This document shows, piece after piece, positions 8,739-16,889 of a stretch of 64,000 bases of DNA. Made by a program: the position numbers and the translations under genes. The first letter of the stretch is position 1, and each line of letters begins with the position of its first letter. Under the pieces are notes generated by a model. That model was given only the letters and a program-made list of their open reading frames with translations, searched no databases and had not been told where the DNA came from. Origin of the DNA: Pelatocladus maniniholoensis HA4357-MV3 (GTDB lineage: Bacteria; Cyanobacteriota; Cyanobacteriia; Cyanobacteriales; Nostocaceae); the NCBI GenBank assembly GCA_019359115.1, contig JAHHHW010000044.1, positions 1 to 64,000 on the forward strand. Reading direction: 5' to 3'.

Positions 8739-9278
8739 ATGTTTTATGTAGCATTGTTTTCAAGTGTATTGATTGCATCTAATTTTACTGACACTCCATT
8801 ATTAAAAAATCCTATTAATAAATACAACTATAAACCATACGTTGTTTCACAAAATGAAAATGAGTCGAAAAATGAAGATGTGTTTTCAGCAGAAAGCGAA
8901 GGTTTTTTATTTCAAATCACAAAATGCAAGAGGATTTCTCCTGAAAAAACAGAATGTAATTTGTTAATTAAAAACAAAAGAGAAGATAGAGGTATTACTA
9001 TATATGGTAATCCTGGTAAGTACAGTGGATCAAGGACGAGGATAATTGATTCTTCAGGAAATGAAGCTTTTGCTTCAAAAGTCACTATTGGTGATAAGTC
9101 TAACCGTGCTTATGTGTCAACAAGTATTTTGCGTGACATTCCTATTAAAGCTATTATTACATTTGATGGAGTCATAACAAACAATATAAGTGCATATGTT
9201 ATAGTAGTCAATTCTAGTGATAATTATCAAAGAACCGAGGTAAAATTTCTTCCAGAATCTTCTGATGCAAAAAAATGA
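8739..9278 (+). CDS. Exported protein with a conserved cyanobacterial beta-rich domain
   Basis: A 179-residue protein with a strong Shine-Dalgarno AAGGAG 8 bases before ATG. A hydrophobic N-terminus is followed by a polar linker and then, from about residue 55, EGFLFQITKCKRISPEKTECNLLIKNKREDRGITIY...SRTRIIDSSGNEAFASKVTIGD. I recall this pattern (two Cys, a DRxI block, then ID.SGNE.xA..V.xG) from secreted cyanobacterial proteins of unknown function; it looks like an Ig-like beta-sandwich. The two cysteines (CKRISPEKTEC) could form a disulfide. It lies 47 bp after the putative lipoprotein gene on the same strand, probably co-transcribed. Confidence 0.7.
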   Translation: MFYVALFSSVLIASNFTDTPLLKNPINKYNYKPYVVSQNENESKNEDVFSAESEGFLFQITKCKRISPEKTECNLLIKNKREDRGITIYGNPGKYSGSRTRIIDSSGNEAFASKVTIGDKSNRAYVSTSILRDIPIKAIITFDGVITNNISAYVIVVNSSDNYQRTEVKFLPESSDAKK

Positions 9279-9361
9279 AATTCATTTTAGAGTTTTAAGG
9301 CAGGCTCTAAGTTTGACTTAATCTTAAAATAAATGGAAGAATTTCTTTTATAACGGCAAGA

Positions 9362-9382
9362 AAGGCTGCGAATGGCAGCCTT
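9362..9382. terminator. Hairpin after the exported-protein genes
   Basis: AAGGCTGC (9362-9369) pairs with GCAGCCTT (9375-9382) around GAATG. It lies 84 bp past the 8739 gene and 75 bp past the end of the convergent SH3b gene, so it could terminate either. No strong T-run follows. Confidence 0.45.
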
Positions 9383-9427
9383 ATGAAACCTTTGCGCTCC
9401 TCTGCGTTTAAAAATAAAATCAAACAT

Positions 9428-9442
9428 TTGGGATGCTCCCAA
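9428..9442. repeat. TTGGGATGCTCCCAA palindrome, copy 1
   Basis: A 15-bp palindrome just downstream of the SH3b gene. The longer string AAACATTTGGGATGCTCCC recurs exactly near 30321-30339, and the reverse-complement form TTGGGAGCATCCCAA occurs at 11748-11762. All three are in spacers at gene ends. Confidence 0.7.
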
Positions 9443-9456
9443 CAACGTTGAGGTTT

Positions 9457-10029
9457 CTACGAACAACTAGTCAACGCTGCACCACATTGATCTTCACTTG
9501 CTAACCAACCTTTGATACCTTGATATTCAACCTGCGCCCATTCTCCTTGACAGCCTAATAATTTCACACTTGTGCTGGGGGGAACTTTCCCTACTTTTTG
9601 ACTTTTTGGATTTGCACTAGTGTAAAGATTGACGCCATCAGTACCATAACCGCGCGATGATATACCTAACATTGGTAGATACACCCAACCAGTTCCTTTA
9701 AAATCACCAGTGACATCGCTAATTTTGACCCATTTTCCCGAAGCAGCAACTATCTTGACTGTCTCATTAGTAGCTATTTTTCCCAAAATTCTATGAGTAG
9801 GACTTGCACCACTGCGTACGTTTAAACCTTGTGGATTTTTGGTGATGACGTAGGCAGAAATATCACACTTTTGTTGCTTGGGTGGTTGTGCTAACACACT
9901 TTGATTGGCAATACCAGTATTAACAAGCACATTAATACTACAAAACACTAAGGCGATCGCTTGCTGAAAAACTTGATTGTTCAATTGCTTTCTCCGATGT
10001 TTAGACACCAGCAAGATCGCTGGTGTCAT
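9457..10029 (-). CDS. Exported protein with two bacterial SH3 domains
   Basis: A 190-residue protein with a hydrophobic N-terminal segment (FQQAIALVFCSINVLVNTG) that probably serves for export. Two SH3b repeats follow: GLNVRSGASPTHRILGKIATNETVKIVAASGKWVKI (about residues 68-105) and NLYTSANPKSQKVGKVPPSTSVKLLGCQGEWAQVEYQGIKGWL (about 135-178). SH3b domains bind peptidoglycan or other cell-wall ligands, so a periplasmic wall-associated role is likely. Its ATG is 4 bp after the ubiD stop, so the two may be co-transcribed, though no functional link is evident. Confidence 0.85.
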   Translation of the reverse strand: MTPAILLVSKHRRKQLNNQVFQQAIALVFCSINVLVNTGIANQSVLAQPPKQQKCDISAYVITKNPQGLNVRSGASPTHRILGKIATNETVKIVAASGKWVKISDVTGDFKGTGWVYLPMLGISSRGYGTDGVNLYTSANPKSQKVGKVPPSTSVKLLGCQGEWAQVEYQGIKGWLASEDQCGAALTSCS

Positions 10030-10033
10030 ATTG

Positions 10034-11542
10034 TTACCTTAAATCGTAGCCAAACAAATTCGGATCTACTTGTGTTAGTTGCAAATCTGCCAAACCATAC
10101 TCCGCCCAACGCCTTTCCACCATCGCTGCTATTTCTGAATCGGATTCTAAGGGTGCGCCCCATTCATGTTCGGTTTCTGGTGGTATCTTTGTAGTTGCAT
10201 CAATACCCATGCGTCCACCTAAACCAATCTTTTCACTGGCAAAATCTAAGCTATCAAAGGGCGTATTCGGCAGAATAAATACATCCCGTGTGGGATCTAC
10301 TTTAGAACTAATTGCCCACACAACTTGACGCGGATCTCTAATATTGATGTCTTTATCCACCACAATCACGAATTTGGTGTAGGTAAACTGTGGTAGCGCA
10401 CTCCAAAACGCCAATGCAGCCCGTCGTGCTTGTCCAGGATAGGCTTTATCTATAGATATAATGGCTGCTTTGTAGCTCAAAGCTTCCATCGGTAAGAAAA
10501 AATCAATAATTTCTGAAACTTGTTGGCGTAGTATTGGAGTATAAATCCGATTGAGGGCGATCGCCATCATCGCTTCTTCTTTGGGTGGACGACCGCTAAA
10601 TGTGGTTAAATAAATTGGGTCTTTGCGTTGTGTCATGCAGTGGAAGCGAATTAGGGGTGAATCTTCCACACCACCGTAATAACCCATGTGATCACCAAAA
10701 GGCCCATCTGGTAAAATTTCCCCTGGTGTGATTGTGCCTTCGAGGACAATTTCAGAATCAGCTGGAACTTCCAAATCTACAGTTTTACACTTTGCCAACT
10801 GTACACCGGAACCACCGTAAAGTCCCGCGAACAACCATTCAGATAAATCTACGGGAATTGGTGTGGCTGCTGCCATGATAATTAAAGGATCAACACCCAA
10901 GGCGATCGCAACTTCTAATTTTTTGCCATGTTCGGTTGCTTTGCGTAAATGTCTCGCCCCACCCCGCACCGATAACCAATGCACGGTCATTGTATTATGA
11001 GATTGTAGTTGTAAGCGATACACGCCAACATTGGGTGTACCTGTCTCACAATCCTTTGTAATTACTAGCCCCAAAGTGATAATCTTGCCACCGTCACCAG
11101 GATAAGGACGTATCAAAGGTAACTTATTTAAATCCAAATCTTCCCCTTGAATTACCACTTGTTGACAAGCGGGGAAAAAATCTCGTCCAGGTTTCGCCTT
11201 GAGTACATCAAACAGCACTTTACCAAAATCGATTGCTTGGGAAATCTTTTTGGGCGGTTTGGGTTGTTGTAGCATCGCCAGCTTTTTCCCCAGTTCTTCC
11301 AATTCCTGTGGATGCTGCATATTCATCGCCCAGCATATTCTCTCCACTGTCCCCATCAGGTTGATCGCCACTGGTACAGATGAACCTTTAACGTTTTCAA
11401 ACAATAACGCTGGACCGCCCTTTTGCAGCATTCGGTTGGAAATTTCCGCAATTTCTAAATCTGGATCTACTGGCGCTGTAATTCGCTGTAGTTGTCCCTT
11501 TTGTTCCAGAAGTTTGATAAATTCCCGTAAATCTCTTGCCAT
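10034..11542 (-). CDS. ubiD: UbiD-family decarboxylase
   Basis: A 502-residue member of the prenylated-FMN-dependent decarboxylase family. Conserved blocks include PNVGVYRLQ, the SVRGGARHLRKATEHGKKLEVAIALGVDP region and GEILPDGPFGDHMGYYGG, which carries acidic catalytic residues. In cyanobacteria this family is assigned to decarboxylation of the prenylated 4-hydroxybenzoate intermediate in plastoquinone synthesis, with UbiX supplying the cofactor. No ubiX is visible nearby. The length is normal for the family. An SH3b gene follows after 4 bp on the same strand. Confidence 0.93.
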   Translation of the reverse strand: MARDLREFIKLLEQKGQLQRITAPVDPDLEIAEISNRMLQKGGPALLFENVKGSSVPVAINLMGTVERICWAMNMQHPQELEELGKKLAMLQQPKPPKKISQAIDFGKVLFDVLKAKPGRDFFPACQQVVIQGEDLDLNKLPLIRPYPGDGGKIITLGLVITKDCETGTPNVGVYRLQLQSHNTMTVHWLSVRGGARHLRKATEHGKKLEVAIALGVDPLIIMAAATPIPVDLSEWLFAGLYGGSGVQLAKCKTVDLEVPADSEIVLEGTITPGEILPDGPFGDHMGYYGGVEDSPLIRFHCMTQRKDPIYLTTFSGRPPKEEAMMAIALNRIYTPILRQQVSEIIDFFLPMEALSYKAAIISIDKAYPGQARRAALAFWSALPQFTYTKFVIVVDKDINIRDPRQVVWAISSKVDPTRDVFILPNTPFDSLDFASEKIGLGGRMGIDATTKIPPETEHEWGAPLESDSEIAAMVERRWAEYGLADLQLTQVDPNLFGYDLR

Positions 11543-11777
11543 TGTGTTAGAAAAATTTTAAGAACTATGAAGCGCTTTTTATATTATCTGTTATTTCTCT
11601 TCTCTAGTTCTTTGTCTGTTGTAGTCTGTCAAACCAATCTTGAGGAATAGGACTTTATACCAATTTTGGATTTTAGATTTTGGATTAAAAGCCTAGATCA
11701 ATGGCCTATTCCAGAGCTTTGAAACAAGACTACCTATCCCAATTTGGTTGGGAGCATCCCAATTTTTTCAATATATA

Positions 11778-11916
11778 GCTAAGGGTTTAATACCAATTCT
11801 CTGTAAAGCTGCACATTATTTTAACCCTTCCCAACCTCCCCTTACCAAGGGGAGGTGCCGAAGGCGGTGGGGTTCTTTCTATGCATCTTCATATAGAAAT
11901 GGTTTAAACCCTTAGC
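11778..11916. mobile_element. MITE with GCTAAGGGTTTAA ends
   Basis: Left end GCTAAGGGTTTAATACCA and right end, read in reverse complement, GCTAAGGGTTTAAACCA are near-identical inverted repeats. TA flanks both sides (11776-11777, 11917-11918). The middle holds the common CTCCCCTTACCAAGGGGAG hairpin, which also occurs in variant form in the element at 483-655. Confidence 0.8.
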
Positions 11917-11924
11917 TAATAGCA

Positions 11925-12006
11925 CAAGTCGTCTGAAGACGACTTGTTAAAATCAACTAGTCTGCTTAAGCAGACTTTCGCTATGAGACTGCGATTTTAA
12001 TCGCAG
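11925..12006. repeat. Three-hairpin element, copy 1
   Basis: Three consecutive palindromes: CAAGTCGTCTGAAGACGACTTG written in two halves is 22 bp (11925-11946); AGTCTGCTTAAGCAGACT at 11959-11976; then TTCGCTATGAG and CTGCGATTTTAATCGCAG at 11989-12006. A second copy at 56230-56318 keeps the TTCGCTATGAG spacer exactly but differs in the stems by paired changes. See findings. Confidence 0.8.
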
Positions 12007-12076
12007 GCTGACAAATCATATGTTTGGCCATTAGTCTAGAATAAGGTAAAAAGTCAATGGATTGGAGGTAAAAACA

Positions 12077-12424
12077 ATGTCTAAAATTACTCCAACTATT
12101 TTAGTGACGACTTTAGCAATAGCAACAATTATTTCTTACCCTTCCAGAACTCTGGCGCAAACTCCCAGCAACGAAGAACGTAATACTACCCAAACAGGTT
12201 GTTTCTCTGGATACCCAGATGGCAGATATCGTGGTTCTCAAACAGTCACTCGCTACGAATTTGCTGCGGGAATGAATAGTTGTTTAAATCAGGTGGAAGA
12301 ACTTATTCCCAATCGAGCAAATTTAGCAACGAAATCAGATTTTGATGTTTTAATTAAACGGCAAATAGAATTAAATCGACAAGTTCGAGATTTAAATCAG
12401 CGAGTTGAGAATATTCAAAAATGA
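12077..12424 (+). CDS. Short exported protein with one SLH domain
   Basis: A 115-residue protein starting at ATG 12077, which has GGAGG 8 bases upstream; a longer frame from TTG 12062 would contain the ribosome site and is rejected. Signal peptide MSKITPTILVTTLAIATIISYPSRTLA, then one S-layer-homology unit (CFSGYPDGRYRGSQTVTRYEFAAGMNSCLNQVEEL) and a helical coiled-coil tail. This is the N-terminal layout of cyanobacterial SLH-porins such as SomA, but the beta-barrel is absent. It may be a genuine short wall-binding protein or a truncated porin. A methyltransferase follows after 41 bp. Confidence 0.8.
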   Translation: MSKITPTILVTTLAIATIISYPSRTLAQTPSNEERNTTQTGCFSGYPDGRYRGSQTVTRYEFAAGMNSCLNQVEELIPNRANLATKSDFDVLIKRQIELNRQVRDLNQRVENIQK

Positions 12425-12465
12425 TTTTTGGCTCGAACATCAATACATACGGATAAACACAGATA

Positions 12466-13071
12466 ATGACTCAACAACGGGAATTCCCTAATTGGAATAA
12501 TTTATATCAAGAACGTCAAGTTGAAACGATGCCTTGGTACAATCCAGATTTGGATGTTGATCTAGAGCAAGCTTTAACTAAGTTAAAAATTAACTCTGGG
12601 ACAGTTTTAGATTTAGGAACTGGACCAGGAACACAAGCGATCGCATTAGCAAAAAAAGGTTTTCGAGCTACCGGAACTGATATTTCTGAAGCTGCGATAA
12701 CTCAGGCTGAGAGTAAAGCTAAAGAAGAAGGTTTAGATATAACATTTAGACAAGATGATATTTTTCATAGTCATTTAAATCAAGAGTTTGATTTTGTGTT
12801 TGATCGAGGCTGTTTTCATGTATTTCATCCTGATTTGAGACAGGATTATGTTCGTATTGTCCATAATTTGATTAAGCCCAAAGGTTACTTATTCCTGAAA
12901 TGCTTTAGTCATTTGGAAACCAGAGAAGAAGGCCCTTATCGATTTACACCTGAAGAAATCAAGAAAAATTTTGGCGATCGCTTCAATGTCCTCTCTATTC
13001 ATGAAACAGTTTATCAAGGTACTCTCGATCCTTTGCCCAAAGCATTATTTAGTATTTTGGAAATAATTTAA
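12466..13071 (+). CDS. SAM-dependent class I methyltransferase
   Basis: A 201-residue cytosolic protein. The SAM-binding motif I is VLDLGTGPGTQAIALAKKG (about residues 46-64), followed by the acidic TGTDIS motif II, then RQDDIF and DFVFDRGCFHVF. The last resembles TehB/thiopurine-type small-molecule methyltransferases (DRGxxH). The substrate is not indicated by context. It lies 41 bp after the SLH gene on the same strand. Confidence 0.87.
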   Translation: MTQQREFPNWNNLYQERQVETMPWYNPDLDVDLEQALTKLKINSGTVLDLGTGPGTQAIALAKKGFRATGTDISEAAITQAESKAKEEGLDITFRQDDIFHSHLNQEFDFVFDRGCFHVFHPDLRQDYVRIVHNLIKPKGYLFLKCFSHLETREEGPYRFTPEEIKKNFGDRFNVLSIHETVYQGTLDPLPKALFSILEII

Positions 13072-13148
13072 ATCTCTCAGTGCTTGCTTTTTGTTTTTTA
13101 GGTAATATAATTAAGAGTCCGTAATGGCTCCTCAACAGGTGAAAAGCC

Positions 13149-14057
13149 ATGTCTGAAACAGCCCTCGTACCCAATGTAACCCTGCCACCAACTCAGGCAG
13201 AACTTCCTTATGATGATGGTGAGCCGATGGAGAGTCAGCGCCACAAATTGCAAATGGATTTATTAATTGACGCCTTGACACCTTGGCTGGAACAACGAGA
13301 GGATGGCTATGTAGGTGGCAATATGTTTGTCTACTACAGCATGGCTCAAGTACGAAACAAAGATTTTAAAGGGCCAGACTTTTTTGCTGTATTGGGAGTG
13401 CCAAAAGGAGAACGTCGCAGTTGGGTAATTTGGGAAGAAGAAAAAGCACCGGATGTGATCATTGAATTATTGTCTGATAGTACCGCCGCAGTTGATAAAA
13501 ATCAGAAAAAGTTGATCTATCAAAATCAGATCCGTGTGCCAGAATATTTTTGGTTTGACCCATTTAATCCTGATGATTGGGCTGGTTTCTTTTTAAGTAG
13601 TGGGCTTTACCATCCCTTAGTTGCAAATGAACACAATCAATTAGTCAGTAAGTCATTAGGGCTAGGACTGCAAGTTTGGCATGGAATTTACAAAGGTGTT
13701 GAAACATCTTGGCTACGCTGGGCAACATTAGAAGGAGAATTGCTACCTACATCACAGGAAATAGCAGAACAGGAACGACAAAAAGCAGAACAGGAACGAC
13801 AAAAAGCAGAACAGGAACGACAAAAAGCAGAACAAGAACGACAAAAAGCAGAACAAGAACGACAAAAAGCAGAACAAGAACGACAAAAAGCAGAACAAGA
13901 ACGACAAAAAGCAGAACAAGAACGACAAAGAGCAGAACAAGCAGAATCTAAGTTATTACAAACAGCACGCAATCTTCTGCAAACAGGAATGCCAGCAGAA
14001 CAGGTAGCAAATTTAACAGGTCTTTCTATATCTCAAATAGAACAGATCACTAACTAG
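13149..14057 (+). CDS. Uma2-family protein with heptad-repeat coiled-coil tail
   Basis: A 302-residue protein. Residues 1-195 form a Uma2 (DUF820) PD-(D/E)xK nuclease-like domain: PDFFAVLGV, then APDVIIELLSDSTAAVDKNQKKLIYQNQIRVPEYFWFDP, with the Asp, Glu and Lys of the fold in place. Residues about 205-262 are eight exact AEQERQ(K/R) heptads predicted to form a long charged coiled coil. The C-terminus (LLQTGMPAEQVANLTGLSISQIEQI) looks like a small helix-turn-helix. Such Uma2 proteins are very common in cyanobacteria; their biological role is unsettled. Confidence 0.88.
   Translation: MSETALVPNVTLPPTQAELPYDDGEPMESQRHKLQMDLLIDALTPWLEQREDGYVGGNMFVYYSMAQVRNKDFKGPDFFAVLGVPKGERRSWVIWEEEKAPDVIIELLSDSTAAVDKNQKKLIYQNQIRVPEYFWFDPFNPDDWAGFFLSSGLYHPLVANEHNQLVSKSLGLGLQVWHGIYKGVETSWLRWATLEGELLPTSQEIAEQERQKAEQERQKAEQERQKAEQERQKAEQERQKAEQERQKAEQERQKAEQERQRAEQAESKLLQTARNLLQTGMPAEQVANLTGLSISQIEQITN
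13764..13931 (+). repeat. In-gene tandem array, 8 units of 21 bp
   Basis: Eight contiguous 21-bp units (GCAGAACA(G/A)GAACGACAAA type) inside the Uma2 gene, encoding AEQERQK heptads. The near identity at DNA level, including silent sites, points to recent expansion by slippage or recombination. Confidence 0.95.
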
Positions 14058-14097
14058 GTTGCATTGTAATTTCTGATTAGTAAGAGTTTGAAATTAC

Positions 14098-14988
14098 CTA
14101 CAAATATCGCTGTAGTAACCCAATTAATACTTCTGGCTGTTCTAGATGTAGTAGCACTCCTGCATCAGGAATCACATGAAAATCTTGAATAGCTCTTGAA
14201 TTCAACTTTGCTAATCGTTGTCCTAATTTCACAGTTGTAAATTGTGCCTCTTTCCCCCAAAAAATTACTGTAGGAATATTTAGCTGTTCAAGATATAAAC
14301 TTAAATCAAAATAAAGATCACCCCGTAAAAATGCCAAAGCTGCAAATTTAGCATTTGGCTGTTGGGCAGAAAATAAATATGCTTCTACCATCTCTGGCGA
14401 GACTCGTTCGGGTTTGGCAAACAAAAAACTTTGCAAAAAGTTTTTTACTGCCACTTCATTTTCAGCACCCAAAGCATAAATTAAATTATCTAACAGTGGA
14501 GTATTGATCAGCTCAAGCGGAAGTCTGCGCCCAGAACCTTGCCCAAAGTCATCAAAACCAGAAGGACAGACTAAATATAGTGCTTGGAATAAAAAAGGTT
14601 GAGCAATAGCCAGTCGAATTATCAAAGCAGCAGTTAGGGAAGATGCTACTACTTTCACAGGTGGAGAACAAGTATGTCTAATAAACTCTGTAATGATTGT
14701 GAGATAATCGTTGATTTGATAATCTCGTACTGGATGAGCAGAATCTCCCCAACCAATTAAATCTGGTGCGAGTATGCGGTGAGAAGCCGCAAAAGCAGGA
14801 TAAACTTTCGACCATTCATAAGCAGAAGATCCACCACCAAAACAGTGAAAAAAGATTAGTGGTGTTAAATCTTCAGTATCGGCATTACACCAAGGTGCTG
14901 CAATTTGAGTATAGTAAACCATTGACCCAAAAGAGGTGTGGATGATTTTATGCCCGAAGCCTGGAGGTTGAAACTGAAGCATGGTCAT
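14098..14988 (-). CDS. Alpha/beta-hydrolase-fold protein with degenerate elbow
   Basis: A 296-residue protein. HCFGGGSSAYEWSKVYPAF is an oxyanion-loop region, LAPDLIGWGDSAHP the cap-side segment and VLLHLEQPE the late His region. The nucleophile elbow is VVASSLTAAL, where the usual G-x-S-x-G has become A-S-S-L-T; the Ser is kept but both glycines are lost. Activity is therefore uncertain. It is convergent with the Uma2 gene 40 bp away and divergent from the protein kinase. Confidence 0.78.
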   Translation of the reverse strand: MTMLQFQPPGFGHKIIHTSFGSMVYYTQIAAPWCNADTEDLTPLIFFHCFGGGSSAYEWSKVYPAFAASHRILAPDLIGWGDSAHPVRDYQINDYLTIITEFIRHTCSPPVKVVASSLTAALIIRLAIAQPFLFQALYLVCPSGFDDFGQGSGRRLPLELINTPLLDNLIYALGAENEVAVKNFLQSFLFAKPERVSPEMVEAYLFSAQQPNAKFAALAFLRGDLYFDLSLYLEQLNIPTVIFWGKEAQFTTVKLGQRLAKLNSRAIQDFHVIPDAGVLLHLEQPEVLIGLLQRYL

Positions 14989-14993
14989 TTATT

Positions 14994-15020
14994 ATTGGTC
15001 ATTGGTCATTGGTCATTGGT
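14994..15020. repeat. STRR, ATTGGTC heptamers
   Basis: Nearly four tandem copies of the 7-bp unit ATTGGTC just upstream of the hydrolase start. This is the classic short tandem repeat type of heterocystous cyanobacteria. Confidence 0.85.
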
Positions 15021-15126
15021 TATTAGCTTTTATCTTTTTCATTCTCGCTTTTTCCTTCTTGTTTTTGCTAGTAAACATTTTGTCATCGTGTGGCAAGATG
15101 AATAAAAACACTCGCACCAGCTCACC

Positions 15127-16434
15127 ATGTTAGGAAAGCTACTAGACGGTCGTTACAAAGTTATCCAAGTCCTGAGTGCCGGAGGATTTGGTGAAACCTA
15201 TATTACTGAAGATACCCGCCGACCAGGAAACCCTAAATGTGTTCTCAAATTGCTGAAGCCTGCGAGTTCGGAACCTTATTATTTGCAGACTGCGAGACGC
15301 TTATTTAATAGTGAAGCAGAAATACTCGAACAACTAGGAAATCACGACCAAATTCCTCGTTTATTAGCTTATTTTGAAGCAAGCGAAGAATTTTGTTTAG
15401 TGCAAGAGTTGATTGTGGGACACCCACTCAGTGCAGAAATGCGAGGTGGTCAACCTTGGACTGAAAGCCAAATTATCCAAATGTTGCAGGATGTTTTGGG
15501 AGTGTTGGAGTTTGTTCACGGTTACAGTGTGATTCATCGTGATATTAAGCCAGATAATTTAATTAGACGTGACTCGGATGGCAAATTAGTTTTAATTGAT
15601 TTTGGTGCTGTCAAACAAATGCGATCGCAACTCGCAACTTCTCCTAGTCAAATGACTGCAACTGTTGCGATCGGTACTCCTGGTTATATGTCGGCAGAAC
15701 AAGCCCAAGGTAGACCACGCCCAAATAGTGATATTTATGCTGTGGGGATAATTGCCATCCAAGCGCTAACGGGGATATTACCAACTCAGTTACAAGATAA
15801 TCCTGAAACTGGGGAAATTATTTGGCCAAATCAAGTGCAAGCATCCCCCAGACTAGTAGCAATTTTACAAAAAATGGTGCGCTACCACTATCGCGATCGC
15901 TATCAATCTGCAACAGAAGCATTGCAAGATCTTCAACAATTACAATATCCAATACCACCGACGCAAGCACAAATCTCATCTGCTAACGCCCAATCAATTA
16001 TGCCGCAGATGATGAATATGTACCCGCAAACATCAGTACCCCCTTCTGGTGTCACAGACTACTCCACTCCCGCTTCTCAAGTCGCACCACCACCAGCTTG
16101 GATAAACAAAACTCTCTCTGTGGCTAGATTCTTACCTTTTGTCGGTGCGGCAGGATTATTTTTATTTAAAGCACCCACCTGGATTATCCTGCTAGGTATT
16201 GGTTTAGCTACTTTTGGAGTTGGGTTATTTTTCCTTCGTTCTTCCTATCCAAGGCTAGCAAAAGATTATGATGCGGTTTTTGCTGTTGTATTCTGTTTAT
16301 GTGGCATACTGTTGCTATTTCAAGAATATCAATCCTATGGCAAGCAAGAAATACCAATCAGCCAGTTTTTGCTAGCAGGAGCAGGTATATTTTCGGCTGT
16401 GGAATGTATTCGTTTACGTGGAATAAAGAAATAA
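15127..16434 (+). CDS. Serine/threonine protein kinase with C-terminal Ycf66-like membrane domain
   Basis: A 435-residue protein. The kinase domain (about 1-275) has the glycine loop SAGGFGETY (17-25), candidate ATP lysine in CVLKLL (Lys41), catalytic loop HRDIKPDN (137-144) and DFG (158-160). A Pro/Ser/Gln-rich linker follows. From about residue 330 there are three to four hydrophobic segments ending QFLLAGAGIFSAVECIRLRG. That end closely resembles Ycf66, a thylakoid-associated cyanobacterial and plastid protein (GxxLFF.RS..P.L..D.D..FA.V...CG.ILLFQ...QF.LAG..IF.AVE.IRLRG). The next gene encodes a small free-standing protein of the same type. Probably a membrane-tethered Hanks-type kinase; its ligand is unknown. 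Confidence 0.9.
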   Translation: MLGKLLDGRYKVIQVLSAGGFGETYITEDTRRPGNPKCVLKLLKPASSEPYYLQTARRLFNSEAEILEQLGNHDQIPRLLAYFEASEEFCLVQELIVGHPLSAEMRGGQPWTESQIIQMLQDVLGVLEFVHGYSVIHRDIKPDNLIRRDSDGKLVLIDFGAVKQMRSQLATSPSQMTATVAIGTPGYMSAEQAQGRPRPNSDIYAVGIIAIQALTGILPTQLQDNPETGEIIWPNQVQASPRLVAILQKMVRYHYRDRYQSATEALQDLQQLQYPIPPTQAQISSANAQSIMPQMMNMYPQTSVPPSGVTDYSTPASQVAPPPAWINKTLSVARFLPFVGAAGLFLFKAPTWIILLGIGLATFGVGLFFLRSSYPRLAKDYDAVFAVVFCLCGILLLFQEYQSYGKQEIPISQFLLAGAGIFSAVECIRLRGIKK

Positions 16435-16609
16435 TTAGTGGTTAGCAGTTAGTGGTTAGTTATTGGTTTGAATTGTTCGCTTGCTAATTTATCAATGACG
16501 AACAAAAAACTTGCTTAGTTTATTGTAACACATATAATAACAATGAATAAATATCTATTAAAACCTGTACTAACCACCAACCTATACCAACTAACAACTA
16601 ACAACTAAA

Positions 16610-16879
16610 ATGTTTAAAAACCCACTTAACCTTATCGGTACAATTCTAATTATTGCAGCCCTTGCTTTATCTGCTTTACCTTTTGTGCGTCCAAGCTTAT
16701 TCCGTCGGCAAGATATAGTATTAATAATAGTGTTTTTAATTGCTGGCTTTATTCTATTTTTTAATGACAGATGGTATGGAAAAGAATTAATACAATTTAA
16801 TTTAATTCTTCTGACTATATCTGCTATTTTTTACACTGTTGAAAGTATCCGATTGCGAAGTAAAAATCCACAACAATAA
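16610..16879 (+). CDS. Small Ycf66-like membrane protein
   Basis: An 89-residue protein with two to three hydrophobic helices: NLIGTILIIAALALSALPFV, IVLIIVFLIAGFILFF and LILLTISAIFYTVESIRLR. The final IFYTVESIRLRS matches IFSAVECIRLRG at the end of the preceding kinase, and both resemble Ycf66. The gene begins 175 bp after the kinase, separated by an STRR-type stretch (AACTAACAACTAACAACTAA). The function of Ycf66 itself is not established. It could be a partner of the kinase's membrane domain. Confidence 0.72.
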   Translation: MFKNPLNLIGTILIIAALALSALPFVRPSLFRRQDIVLIIVFLIAGFILFFNDRWYGKELIQFNLILLTISAIFYTVESIRLRSKNPQQ

Positions 16880-16889
16880 GGATACGGTT

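Larger units (their letters stand above)
11543..12076. other. Repeat-filled spacer
   Basis: No gene seen. It contains the palindrome TTGGGAGCATCCCAA (11748-11762), a 139-bp MITE (11778-11916) and a run of three hairpins (11925-12006), then a GGAGG ribosome-binding site for the next gene. Confidence 0.6.
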
